Shown here: in pieces, positions 1 through 5,384 of the stretch
Layout: every line of letters begins with the position of its first letter
Position numbering within the stretch: the stretch's first letter is position 1
DNA from: Acidobacteriaceae bacterium
GTDB taxonomy: Bacteria; Acidobacteriota; Terriglobia; Terriglobales; Acidobacteriaceae
DNA: 8,970 nt
Assembly: GCA_003165095.1 (NCBI GenBank)
Contig: PLSH01000059.1
Span: 7,418 to 16,387, forward strand
Direction: 5' to 3'
The notes under the pieces: generated by a model
Told to the model about the DNA's origin: nothing
Seen by the model: only the letters and a program-made list of their open reading frames with translations
Databases searched by the model: none
Position numbers and translations under genes: made by a program

Positions 1-743
1 ATCACGTTTTCGAATCCCTTGTTGGGCGAGAGCAGGCCGAACGTGAGCAGCACAAACTTTCCCGCAGTCAAAGGTGAGTCCTTGTAAACATCAGGCTCCA
101 CAAACGGCATGTCGGGAATGCCGTGAGGAATCAGGTCGATTTTATCGGCTGAAACTCCAAATACATTCTGCAGAACGCGAGAGGAGTATTCGCTCATCAC
201 AACGAGGCGATCGGAGCGCGCGGCGATCTGCTGCATGACATTCCGCTGATCCCGGTCCGGCTGACGAAGAACAGTATGGAGCGTAGTGACGACCGGCATG
301 GTGAGCTGTCGCAGCAACTCGAGGACATGCGCGCCGGCATCTCCTCCGAAGATCCCATATTCGTGCTGCAAACAGACCAGGTCGACTTTGCCGGAGTTGA
401 GAAGACCGGCGGTTTTGCGATACGACGCCACGTCGTCTTCGGCAATTTGAAATCGCACCCGCGCAGGATAGGCATAGGACGATTGCGGGTCGTTGATGGC
501 TACTACCTGCAATTTTGCCGCCCCGTATTCACCGGCTATCGCATCGCACAGATCGGTTGTGAAGGTTGCAATTCCACACTGCCGCGGAAGATGGTTCCCG
601 ACAACCGCTATGCGGACCGGGAGTGTTTGGCTGGACGCCGGTCGCCGGGAAGGGGCCGACATCCTTCCAAATACGGGAAGCAGCGCTTCGCGCCGCATCA
701 AGGGATTCGAGTGCGAATTTGCGGAGATGCTGGATGCGGACAT
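1..743 (-). CDS. GT4-type glycosyltransferase, N-terminal part (cut by window edge)
   Basis: An open frame of 247 codons runs leftward from ATG at 743 to the window edge, so the C-terminal half, including most of the nucleotide-sugar-binding domain, is missing. AGGAG lies 6 nt before the ATG. After a poorly structured tail of about 42 residues, a Rossmann-like start appears (RIAVVGNHLPRQCGIATFT, residues 44-62). Other family-typical segments are LQHEYGIFGG (125-134), TTLHTVLR (153-160), VVMSEYSS (181-188), KIDLIPHGIPD (201-211) and LLTFGLLSPNKGFENV (232-247), which begins the second domain. This is the usual order in GT-B retaining glycosyltransferases of the GT4 type, which move a sugar from a nucleotide donor to a glycan or lipid acceptor at the cytoplasmic side. 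Donor and acceptor cannot be told from this half. An internal ATG at 659 is a weaker start because GGAAGG directly abuts it. Confidence 0.88.
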   Translation of the reverse strand, partial: MSASSISANSHSNPLMRREALLPVFGRMSAPSRRPASSQTLPVRIAVVGNHLPRQCGIATFTTDLCDAIAGEYGAAKLQVVAINDPQSSYAYPARVRFQIAEDDVASYRKTAGLLNSGKVDLVCLQHEYGIFGGDAGAHVLELLRQLTMPVVTTLHTVLRQPDRDQRNVMQQIAARSDRLVVMSEYSSRVLQNVFGVSADKIDLIPHGIPDMPFVEPDVYKDSPLTAGKFVLLTFGLLSPNKGFENV

Positions 744-807
744 TGCGGGCTCCTGAAAAGAAATATGCTTACGGCTATGAATACAGGGCCAGATTGGGAA
801 ATCGAGA

Positions 808-1062
808 TCAGTGGCGAAACGCTGCAAGCGTAGCCAGAGCTTCGCTCGCGACGAACGCCAAAAGAAAGAGCGCCCCGCTGATACCGGCCAATGGCCTCAG
901 GGACATGTCCTGGACGCATATCGATGACTTTGTGCTGGATACCTGTTCGCCGATTGAGAGCAGCCGGAAGCCGGGCATAAAGGCGAAGCACCCGGCAGCG
1001 GACGCCATCAGGATCCCCAAAGTTCGTCCAAGATCAAAAATGCGGCGCATAGAACTGTTCAT
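808..1062 (-). CDS. small two-helix membrane protein of unknown function
   Basis: This 84-residue frame ends 64 bp before the glycosyltransferase start on the same strand, so the two could be co-transcribed. The start is uncertain. GGAGG (1066-1070) directly abuts an ATG at 1065, lies 3 nt before the ATG at 1062 (chosen), and 15 nt before one at 1050. The protein has a basic start (MRRIFDLGR), a first hydrophobic stretch (about residues 14-32, LGILMASAAGCFAFMPGF), a polar middle (about 35-55) and a second hydrophobic stretch (about 60-80, ISGALFLLAFVASEALATL). I do not recognise the family. A conserved 22-bp element sits 26 bp upstream of the first ATG, which supports a real gene. No longer frame on either strand explains the region better. 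Confidence 0.6.
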   Translation of the reverse strand: MNSSMRRIFDLGRTLGILMASAAGCFAFMPGFRLLSIGEQVSSTKSSICVQDMSLRPLAGISGALFLLAFVASEALATLAAFRH

Positions 1063-1091
1063 CATCCTCCGACTTTACTCCAGCCAATCTG

Positions 1092-1113
1092 GAAAGGATG
1101 TGCATTATTGAAC
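1092..1113 (-). promoter_or_regulatory. copy 1 of a shared 22-bp upstream element
   Basis: On the plus strand this reads GAAAGGATGTGCA followed by TTATTGAAC. In the direction of the gene it precedes it reads GTTCAATAATGCACA then TCCTTTC. It matches positions 4796-4817 upstream of the universal stress protein at 20 of 22 bases, in the same orientation relative to the downstream gene. It lies 26 bp before the small membrane protein. It may be a promoter or regulator site; the factor is unknown. Confidence 0.5.
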
Positions 1114-1260
1114 TGTGAGAAATGACTGAGCGGAATCGGCCCCTGATGAGCATGAGAGGGGCGGCGACAGCGTGGAAGGGGTGCTGCCTCCGGGGGAATT
1201 AACCGCACAATCCGGCATCGCTGCCGCCGCATTTGGGGTGGGCACCTGTATGAGAATTGC

Positions 1261-1279
1261 GCATGCGGCGAAAGCATGC
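1261..1279. other. GCATGC inverted repeat, possible 3' hairpin
   Basis: Two GCATGC copies flank the 7-base spacer GGCGAAA, giving a 6-bp stem. It starts 13 bp past the stop of the exported protein gene (1293-1964, minus strand), where a 3' hairpin would sit. No T-run follows on the minus strand, so it is not a classical intrinsic terminator. The rest of the 227-bp gap 1066-1292 shows no gene I can support. Confidence 0.25.
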
Positions 1280-1292
1280 TGTGCAGTTTTGC

Positions 1293-1964
1293 TCAATGAC
1301 TGGCGGCCGTTGGTTGTTCCTTGCCGATATCAATGGCGCTTGCAACAGCGCCCAATGAAGCAGCAAGCGGCACGGTTTCTTTCAAAACCAAAACGTCGGC
1401 CAGCGCCCAGGGGTTGCCGGCCAGATCGTAGTGAGACTCTCCCTGGTCATCGATCACGAGCTTGCTCGCCGGATAAAGGAACCCCGTGCTCTTGGCTGGG
1501 TCGGTAAGGTTCAGGTCGAATTGTCCCACTGCCAGGTCGAAGGACTCGGTCGACCCCGGCGGGTCAGCCTTATCGAGCGGGTGCGGGCGGCTGGCGATAA
1601 AGGTGATTGTTCGCCCGGTTGGCGTCAAAACCATCTGAATGAAGGCGACGTCGTAGCTGAGAGCCCCGGCAATTTTGCATTGCCCCACCGCTTTGGTCTT
1701 CGATAGCGTGGCGGCCAACTCCCGATCGTGGCCCTCCTGAAAAGCCAGTGAAAGAATCTGCAGGTCGGAAGGTGTGGAGTAGTTGTAGACGGTCAGCGTG
1801 ATGCTGTTTGTGTTGCCGCCTTGAGAGTAGGTTGCCTGAATCGTCTCGGAATGCAGCCTGGGGGCGAATCCCAAAGCGGCCGCCAGGGCAACCGTGCCCG
1901 CCAGCATCAAGATGGAAGAGACCGGCTTGCGAGTGCATCGATCTGTGCCTGTGAGTGGCGTCAT
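1293..1964 (-). CDS. exported protein of unknown function (acidobacterial secreted-protein type)
   Basis: The product is 223 residues. GGAGGG lies 7 nt before the ATG at 1964. A basic N-terminus (TRKP) and a hydrophobic core (about residues 16-34, SSILMLAGTVALAAALGFA) form a Sec signal peptide, with likely cleavage near LHS-ETI (about 39). The mature part is mostly beta-like. It holds VYNYSTPSDLQILSLAFQ (59-76), an LSYDVAFIQ...TPTGRTITFIASRP block (102-127), an acidic strand FDLAVGQFDLNLTD (142-155), and STGFLYPASKLVIDDQGE followed by NPWALADVLVL (159-194). From memory this pattern (YDV...PTGR.I.F, STG.LYPA..LVID..G, NPW.L.D) recurs in secreted Acidobacteriota proteins with no assigned role. 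That is recall, not a search result. There is one cysteine in the mature part (C97) and no lipobox. The gene lies 85 bp downstream of the 2050-2643 gene on the same strand and may share its transcript. Confidence 0.87.
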   Translation of the reverse strand: MTPLTGTDRCTRKPVSSILMLAGTVALAAALGFAPRLHSETIQATYSQGGNTNSITLTVYNYSTPSDLQILSLAFQEGHDRELAATLSKTKAVGQCKIAGALSYDVAFIQMVLTPTGRTITFIASRPHPLDKADPPGSTESFDLAVGQFDLNLTDPAKSTGFLYPASKLVIDDQGESHYDLAGNPWALADVLVLKETVPLAASLGAVASAIDIGKEQPTAASH

Positions 1965-2049
1965 TCTTCGACCCTCCAGGGAAACGTGCCAGGGGCCTTT
2001 CAGGGGACCGAGCCACTGGCCGTTCTCCTTCGCGCCGCTGCTTTCGATC

Positions 2050-2643
2050 CTATGCGGCAGTCTTTGTTTCGATGGGCTTTTGTACCCGGAGGAGATCGTC
2101 GAAGATGTCGCGATACTTGATGATTGCGGTGCGCAGTTCTTCGGTGGTGGCTTCGACCTGGCCGGGACGGACAGCGATCAAGTGTGCGGCGCGGTAGTTT
2201 TCCATGACCCGGGGATAGTGGACCGAAACGTCGGCTGCGCGCTGTTCAAAGGTGGACCGCGGATAGCCGCGAGCCTCAAGGAGCGCATTGATCAGGTCGT
2301 CGGCCTCAATCACCGCCGCCTTGGGATGATCGACAAAGCGGAATTGAACCGTGCTCCACTCGGTAACGAAGCGCTCCCGTTCGGTAATGCCGAGTTCGCG
2401 AATTTTGAGAGCTTCAACGCGGGTTTCCCGAGCGGCCAGCTTGGATTCAGCCTCGTTCACGGAACCGTGGGTGTGAACGGCGCGGTCGTATTCCGATCCG
2501 AATCGATTGCGGAAAGCCACGGTGCGGGTTCTGCGGCGTTCCAATATTGCGCCAACGGCGACAAGAATCAGAACGGCGACGATGACGGCGGCAACGATGA
2601 GCTGCGTCTGCGTAAGGGAGTAACCCATGAATTGGTAAGTCAT
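2050..2643 (-). CDS. membrane-anchored protein, long member of a tandem pair
   Basis: The product is 197 residues. The start is set at the ATG at 2643 because AAGGA precedes it, and because the leader upstream aligns with that of the next gene at the same distance from its ATG. A longer frame reaching 2721 would translate that leader and is unlikely. One transmembrane helix (about 14-34, QLIVAAVIVAVLILVAVGAIL) is followed by a basic stop-transfer patch (ERRRTR). The rest is a soluble, charged and largely helical domain. Notable segments are FRNRFGSEYDR (44-54), ESKLAARETRVEALKIREL (66-84), ERFVTEWSTVQFRFVDHPKAAVIEADDLI (90-118) and YPRVMENYRAAH (143-154). I recall similar proteins in many bacteria as uncharacterised membrane proteins and know no function. 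It is homologous over residues of about 35-95 to the 2847-3143 product but keeps an extra 100 residues. Confidence 0.85.
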   Translation of the reverse strand: MTYQFMGYSLTQTQLIVAAVIVAVLILVAVGAILERRRTRTVAFRNRFGSEYDRAVHTHGSVNEAESKLAARETRVEALKIRELGITERERFVTEWSTVQFRFVDHPKAAVIEADDLINALLEARGYPRSTFEQRAADVSVHYPRVMENYRAAHLIAVRPGQVEATTEELRTAIIKYRDIFDDLLRVQKPIETKTAA

Positions 2644-2654
2644 TGCTTCCTTCT

Positions 2655-2672
2655 TCGCGGAATTGTCCGCAA
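2655..2672 (-). promoter_or_regulatory. leader hairpin just upstream of the ribosome site
   Basis: In the minus-strand transcript TTGCGGA pairs with TCCGCGAA minus its last base (7 bp including one G-U) around a CAAT loop. The hairpin ends just before GAAGGAAGC and the ATG at 2643. In the paralogous leader at 3143 only a weaker TTGC/GCGA stem is possible. It could affect translation or mRNA stability; this is inference. Confidence 0.3.
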
Positions 2673-2688
2673 CGGTAAAAGGTCGTTG
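2664..2688 (-). repeat. shared leader segment, copy A
   Basis: The minus-strand 12-mer CCGTTGCGGACA (2664-2675) is identical to 3165-3176. Its upstream flank (CAACGACCTTTTA) also aligns with the other copy (CAAGACCTCTTTGG). The core ends 20 nt before the ATG here and 21 nt before the ATG in the other copy. It is probably a remnant of duplication of the whole gene with its leader, or a conserved 5' regulatory segment. Confidence 0.5.
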
Positions 2689-2696
2689 GGGGAAGG

Positions 2697-2714
2697 CTCC
2701 CGGTTGATCGGGAG
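2697..2714. other. GC-rich 6-bp hairpin in the leader region
   Basis: CTCCCG and CGGGAG flank the 6-base loop GTTGAT. It lies 54 bp upstream of the 2643 start, between the two paralogous genes. No T-run follows on either strand. It may be a transcript-end or leader structure. Confidence 0.25.
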
Positions 2715-2822
2715 TCAACATAACCCATCATGAGCAATCAGAGGCGCGGATGATGCCCCGAATTGCTCACCGTGTGAAAAGGAAGAAGACCCAACGGAAG
2801 GGCCTGACAGGAAGGTGCTGCG

Positions 2823-2844
2823 CAGGGGCGTCAGAAAGCCCCTG
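2823..2844 (-). terminator. putative 3' hairpin after the short paralog
   Basis: CAGGGGC and GCCCCTG form a perfect 7-bp stem around an 8-base loop. It begins 2 bp after the stop of the 2847-3143 gene. Position and GC content fit a terminator or a 3'-end protecting stem, but the minus strand shows no T-tract after it, so termination is uncertain. Confidence 0.35.
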
Positions 2845-2846
2845 GA

Positions 2847-3143
2847 TCAATTGGACTGGTGATTTCGCCGCGACGCGCGGATGCTTCTTGCCCTCAGCTC
2901 GTTGACCCCCGGATCGAGGAGACGAAACGGTTCAAAGCTGGCGTGACGGTCGGCCAGCCAGTCTTCGGTCTCGCCGAATGCGCTTTGCTGGAGGAGGTCC
3001 CGATCGTATTCGGGGCCGGAATAATAGCGGAAACGCTCCAAATCCCTTCTCCGATTTCCAAGCAACGCTCTGACAACAAGGCCGACTCCGAAAATGAGGG
3101 CAACGGCGCAGACGAGGAACACGGTATTCGCGAGATGGAACAT
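2847..3143 (-). CDS. membrane-anchored protein, short member of a tandem pair
   Basis: The product is 98 residues. The ATG at 3143 is chosen because AAGGAG lies 6 nt before it; a frame reaching 3173 would translate the ribosome site. One transmembrane helix (about 7-27, TVFLVCAVALIFGVGLVVRAL) is followed by a basic patch (GNRRRDLERFR). A segment then aligns with residues 44-95 of the 2050-2643 product: FRYYSGPEYDR (38-48), E-x-E-x-x-LA-x-R (58-66), and L-x-x-PGVNELRARS (76-87). The protein stops at this point. The frame downstream of the stop shows no resemblance to the remaining 100 residues of the longer paralog, so this is not a simple frameshift. It is a natural short form or an old truncation. 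The leader is shared with the longer gene. Function is unknown. Confidence 0.82.
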   Translation of the reverse strand: MFHLANTVFLVCAVALIFGVGLVVRALLGNRRRDLERFRYYSGPEYDRDLLQQSAFGETEDWLADRHASFEPFRLLDPGVNELRARSIRASRRNHQSN

Positions 3144-3164
3144 TGCGTTCTCCTTTTCGCTGGA

Positions 3165-3190
3165 TGTCCGCAACGGCCAAAGAGGTCTTG
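3165..3190 (-). repeat. shared leader segment, copy B
   Basis: It contains CCGTTGCGGACA (3165-3176, minus strand), identical to copy A at 2664-2675, with a similar flank upstream and the same spacing to the start codon within 1 nt. See copy A for interpretation. Confidence 0.5.
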
Positions 3191-3280
3191 CAGCGCCAGC
3201 AGCGAGCCTGAAGAGAGTCTGAAGTTGAAAGAGAAAGTAAGCTGGTCAATTCAGCACAGGCTTAAATTTGAACGGGAATT

Positions 3281-3303
3281 GAAGCCAGTGTGCACTATTG
3301 AGC
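3281..3303 (-). promoter_or_regulatory. weak third copy of the shared upstream element
   Basis: The minus strand reads GCTCAATAGTGCACA and then diverges before ending in CTTC. The first 15 bases match each of the two good copies at 13 positions. It lies in the divergent gap 137 bp upstream of the short paralog (3143) and 92 bp upstream of the DUF3309-like gene (3396), so its target is unclear. Confidence 0.3.
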
Positions 3304-3395
3304 AGTCCTTGTTGTGCAGACTACGTCAAGTTGATCTCAGTTCGCCCAAGGGCGGCCTGCAGGAAGCTGCAACCCGGATAAAAGGAGACGCGAAG

Positions 3396-3554
3396 ATGAT
3401 CATCATTCTCATTATTGTTCTGATCCTCGTATTTGGAGGAGGCGGAGGATACTACGGCTACGGTCGGTGGGGAACCGGAGGGGGAGCAGGCATTGGGCTC
3501 GGAACAGTGCTGGTGATCCTGCTGATTTGCTGGCTGCTGGGGGCTTTCAGATAA
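3396..3554 (+). CDS. DUF3309-like hydrophobic micro-protein
   Basis: The product is 52 residues. AAAGGAG lies 8 nt before the ATG at 3396. The frame stays open upstream to 2859, but that part is antisense to the paralog and has no ribosome site, so the short start is right. It has two very hydrophobic segments (residues 2-13, IIILIIVLILVF, and 36-49, GTVLVILLICWLLG). They are joined by a glycine/tyrosine-rich turn (GGGGGYYGYGRWGTGGGAGIG, broken by residues 14-34). This layout is that of the DUF3309 family of about 50-residue membrane proteins. No biochemical function is established; a role in envelope stress is only a guess. The gene is divergent from the paralog pair. A hairpin overlaps its stop codon. 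Confidence 0.82.
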   Translation: MIIILIIVLILVFGGGGGYYGYGRWGTGGGAGIGLGTVLVILLICWLLGAFR

Positions 3555-3558
3555 AGCC
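3542..3558 (+). other. hairpin spanning the stop codon of the DUF3309-like gene
   Basis: GGCTTT and AAAGCC form a perfect 6-bp stem around the loop CAGAT, and the TAA stop at 3552-3554 lies inside it. No T-run follows. It may be a weak 3'-end structure. Confidence 0.25.
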
Positions 3559-3956
3559 GTCTGCGCCAGGTCACGCCCGACGCCTGAGCCCGGTTCCTGC
3601 GATTGACGCCGGACCCGGGATTGCCGGGCCAGGCGCGTGAACTGTGAAATGAAACTGGTGCGCGAAGAACTGAGATGCCAATCGCAATGCGCTGGCGCTG
3701 ATGCGCGGCCACGATCTCCGGTTTCTGCAAAACTTCAGCAGCCGTGACTTTATTCGGCTGCTGATCGGAGTGTTGCTCACCGTCATGGCAATGTGGGGAT
3801 ACTCGCGGCGAAGGCGGCGCCTCTTCTAGATACGCGCCCGTCAATTCGTTCTGCGCCGCCGAGGCCGGACCCTTCGAAAGCGATCCCGGCAACTCCGGCG
3901 CCGGCAGTCGGGCGCAACATATTTTCAGTCTGAAACCAGGTTCGCAGCGTTCGATA
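3555..3956. other. 402-bp gap with no firm gene
   Basis: The gap holds a GC-rich stem (CCCGG GATTG CCGGG, about 3615-3629), two overlapping short frames (3675-3829, listed separately), and the palindrome CCGGCGCCGG (3895-3904). It also holds a 13-bp AT-rich inverted repeat TTTCAGTCTGAAA (3923-3935), 22 bp past the MarC stop. A 144-codon minus-strand frame (3458-3892) crosses the DUF3309-like gene antisense, has a proline/serine/arginine-rich shadow composition, and is not credible. Both flanking genes end here (convergent), so promoters are not expected. Confidence 0.5.
3701..3829 (+). CDS. possible 42-residue single-pass membrane peptide
   Basis: The frame from ATG 3701 to TAG 3829 encodes a polar N-terminus (MRGHDLRFLQNFSSRD), a hydrophobic stretch (about 18-33, IRLLIGVLLTVMAMWG) and a basic tail (YSRRRRRLF). 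That layout fits a tail-anchored small membrane protein. There is no clear ribosome site. The ATG overlaps the stop of an 8-codon frame at 3675-3701 (TGATG), which could couple translation. It could equally be chance or the end of a decayed gene. I do not recognise the sequence. Confidence 0.25.
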   Translation: MRGHDLRFLQNFSSRDFIRLLIGVLLTVMAMWGYSRRRRRLF

Positions 3957-4634
3957 CTACGGCTTGATGATCGTGGTCAGCAGCACGGAGAGGCCGTTCC
4001 ATGCGATCTGGACGCCAATGCAGAGCAGAATAAACGCAATCACGCGCAGGATGCCGTGCGCAGTGGCAGGCGAAATAGCCTTGGTGATCTTGGGGGCATA
4101 GGCGTAGCAGAAATAAACCAGCGCGCTGATCACGACCACTGCGAGAAATACCCCAAGGTGGGCCAGAATATCTCTCGAGATGACTTTGTCGGAGATGTGC
4201 GCGGTGAGGGTCAGCAGTCCGACCAGGGTGCCGGGCCCCGACGTAATCGGAAAAGTAAATGGATAGAACGCCTTGTGTTCAAGATCTTCCATCCTGGTCT
4301 CGTCACGCACATCGGTTTCTTCCTGCTTGTTCCTGGTATTGGCGCGTGCGTCTCCCTCGTTTAATACAGACCACCCCATGGTTGCGATGACGATGCCGCC
4401 CGAAAACTGAACGATGGGCAGAGAAATGCCGAAGAACTGCAGGATGGCCGCGCCGAGCAGCTCGATGATGGCAAGAAAAATGATGTTGTTGATGGCGATT
4501 CTGCGCGCCAGCGATCGATACACCGAGGCCGGAGCCTCGCCGGCCAGCCCGAGGAAGACCAGGGCCGACCCAAGCGGATTGATCAGCGGAAGAAGCACGC
4601 TGAAGGCGATCAGAAAGGATTTCCAGAGCGGCAA
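3957..4634 (-). CDS. MarC-family integral membrane protein
   Basis: The product is about 225 residues, against 221 for E. coli MarC. The frame has no ATG or GTG near its start. An in-frame TAA lies just upstream, leaving TTG codons at 4640 and 4634. GGGGAG (4642-4647) is 7 nt before the TTG at 4634 and only 1 nt before that at 4640, so 4634 is preferred. Numbering from there, family marks are LLPLINPLGSALVFLGLAG (14-32), QFSGGIVIATMGW (76-88), a charged loop with many Asp/Glu/Lys/Arg (about 93-122), FPITSGPGT (128-136), and the C-terminal helix with FILLCIGVQIAWNG (201-214). About six transmembrane helices are visible. MarC proteins were once linked to multiple antibiotic resistance, but that link was not upheld in E. 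coli and the transported substrate is unknown. The gene is divergent from the universal stress protein, with a 243-bp gap. Confidence 0.93.
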   Translation of the reverse strand: MPLWKSFLIAFSVLLPLINPLGSALVFLGLAGEAPASVYRSLARRIAINNIIFLAIIELLGAAILQFFGISLPIVQFSGGIVIATMGWSVLNEGDARANTRNKQEETDVRDETRMEDLEHKAFYPFTFPITSGPGTLVGLLTLTAHISDKVISRDILAHLGVFLAVVVISALVYFCYAYAPKITKAISPATAHGILRVIAFILLCIGVQIAWNGLSVLLTTIIKP

Positions 4635-4795
4635 GATCAATCTCCCCGATTAAATTCTAACCGTAGGAATGACCCTGGGCCTAATGTGTCTCCCCCTCGA
4701 CCATGGGAGCCGGAAGTTTGTTTCCTGTCACTCGCGCCTACCGCGCGACGCTGGCCAAGCCCGGCAAACAGGCAATTTCCGGCCGCCCCAAACAT

Positions 4796-4817
4796 GTTCA
4801 AAAGTGCACATCCTTTC
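4796..4817 (+). promoter_or_regulatory. copy 2 of a shared 22-bp upstream element
   Basis: It reads GTTCAAAAGTGCACA then TCCTTTC on the plus strand, 60 bp before the universal stress protein start. It matches the reverse complement of 1092-1113 at 20 of 22 positions. GTGCAC in its middle is itself a palindrome. It is a candidate promoter or operator for the stress gene, and could also act on the divergent MarC gene. Confidence 0.5.
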
Positions 4818-4819
4818 TA

Positions 4820-4830
4820 CTTGTAACAAG
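4820..4830. promoter_or_regulatory. CTTGTAACAAG inverted repeat upstream of the stress gene
   Basis: Perfect 5-bp arms flank a single central A, 2 bp after the shared element and 47 bp before the ATG at 4878. It could be an operator half of a larger site or chance. AGGAG just after it (4831-4835) is a decoy ribosome site: the TTG behind it opens a frame that does not match the stress protein. Confidence 0.25.
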
Positions 4831-4877
4831 AGGAGAATTGAATACCGGCGCCGCATTTACCCTGCCAGGAGACCGCC

Positions 4878-5384
4878 ATGTCCGAACTTCATGTTTTTCC
4901 CTCCATTCCCACCAGGATCCTGTTGCCAATCGACTTCAGCCCATCATCCCAGGCGGCTTTAGAAATGGCGGCCGATCTTGCCAAACACTTTCACGCCGAA
5001 CTCCATCTCCTCAATGTGATCCCCATGTTTCCCACCACTACGCTCCCTGACGTGATTCCCGAGAACGAGTTCATTCAGGAGGCCAGGACCTTTGCAGAGG
5101 GCCATTTGGCGAAGTGCCATGCGGCTCTTGCCGCCAGGGATGTGAAGTCAACTTCCAGTGTCGAAGTTGGAAATGACGTAGCCGGCAGCATTATGCAAGT
5201 GATCGATCACGAGCACATTGACCTGGTTGTGATCTCCACCCACGGCATCTCCGGCTGGCGTCCGCTGGTCTTCGGATCGATTGCCGAGAAGGTCGTCAAA
5301 CTCGTGGAATGTCCGCTCTTGCTGCTTCGCTCAGCCAAGCCGGGAGCAAGGGCTGCATCAGGGGCCTCTACGAAATGGTGGTAG
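4878..5384 (+). CDS. universal stress protein (UspA family)
   Basis: The product is 168 residues. AGGAG lies 6 nt before the ATG. It is a single Usp domain with the usual order: first strand and loop RILLPIDFSPSSQAALEMAADLA (13-35, with the nucleotide-contacting Asp19), ELHLLNVIP (41-49), and DLVVISTHGISGWRPLVFGSIAEKVVKLVECPLLLL (115-150). The ATP-binding signature of ATP-type Usp proteins (G-2x-G-9x-G-S/T) is kept except that its first Gly is Ser: STHG at 120-123, nine residues, then GS at 133-134. ATP binding is therefore likely but not certain. These cytoplasmic proteins build up in starvation, oxidative or envelope stress. The C-terminus carries an extra tail of about 16 residues (PGARAASGASTKWW). 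The gene is preceded by the shared 22-bp element and followed 37 bp later by a small membrane-protein gene. Confidence 0.95.
   Translation: MSELHVFPSIPTRILLPIDFSPSSQAALEMAADLAKHFHAELHLLNVIPMFPTTTLPDVIPENEFIQEARTFAEGHLAKCHAALAARDVKSTSSVEVGNDVAGSIMQVIDHEHIDLVVISTHGISGWRPLVFGSIAEKVVKLVECPLLLLRSAKPGARAASGASTKWW

Noticed and set aside
276..1111. Plus-strand frames at 276-833 and 566-1111
   Set aside because: They cover the glycosyltransferase and the small membrane gene antisense. The minus-strand reading shows continuous GT4 motifs.
1092..1113. Sigma-54 promoter reading of the shared element
   Set aside because: The GG-10 bases-GC rule is not met. On the strand with a GG before GC the gap is 9, and the second copy lacks the GG.
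1062..1296. Minus-strand frames of 63 and 71 codons
   Set aside because: There is no ribosome site or convincing composition, and they overlap each other in different frames. They also contain the region of the shared element.
1894..2733. 279-codon open frame on the plus strand
   Set aside because: It is antisense to the 197-residue membrane protein and the start of the exported protein. It shows no signal peptide, ribosome site or family motif.
2859..3395. N-terminal extension of the DUF3309-like frame
   Set aside because: It is antisense to the short paralog. The AAAGGAG site and the family length of about 50 residues both fix the start at 3396.
3458..3892. 144-codon minus-strand frame
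   Set aside because: It overlaps the DUF3309-like gene antisense and has a Pro/Ser/Arg-rich composition with no ribosome site or motif.
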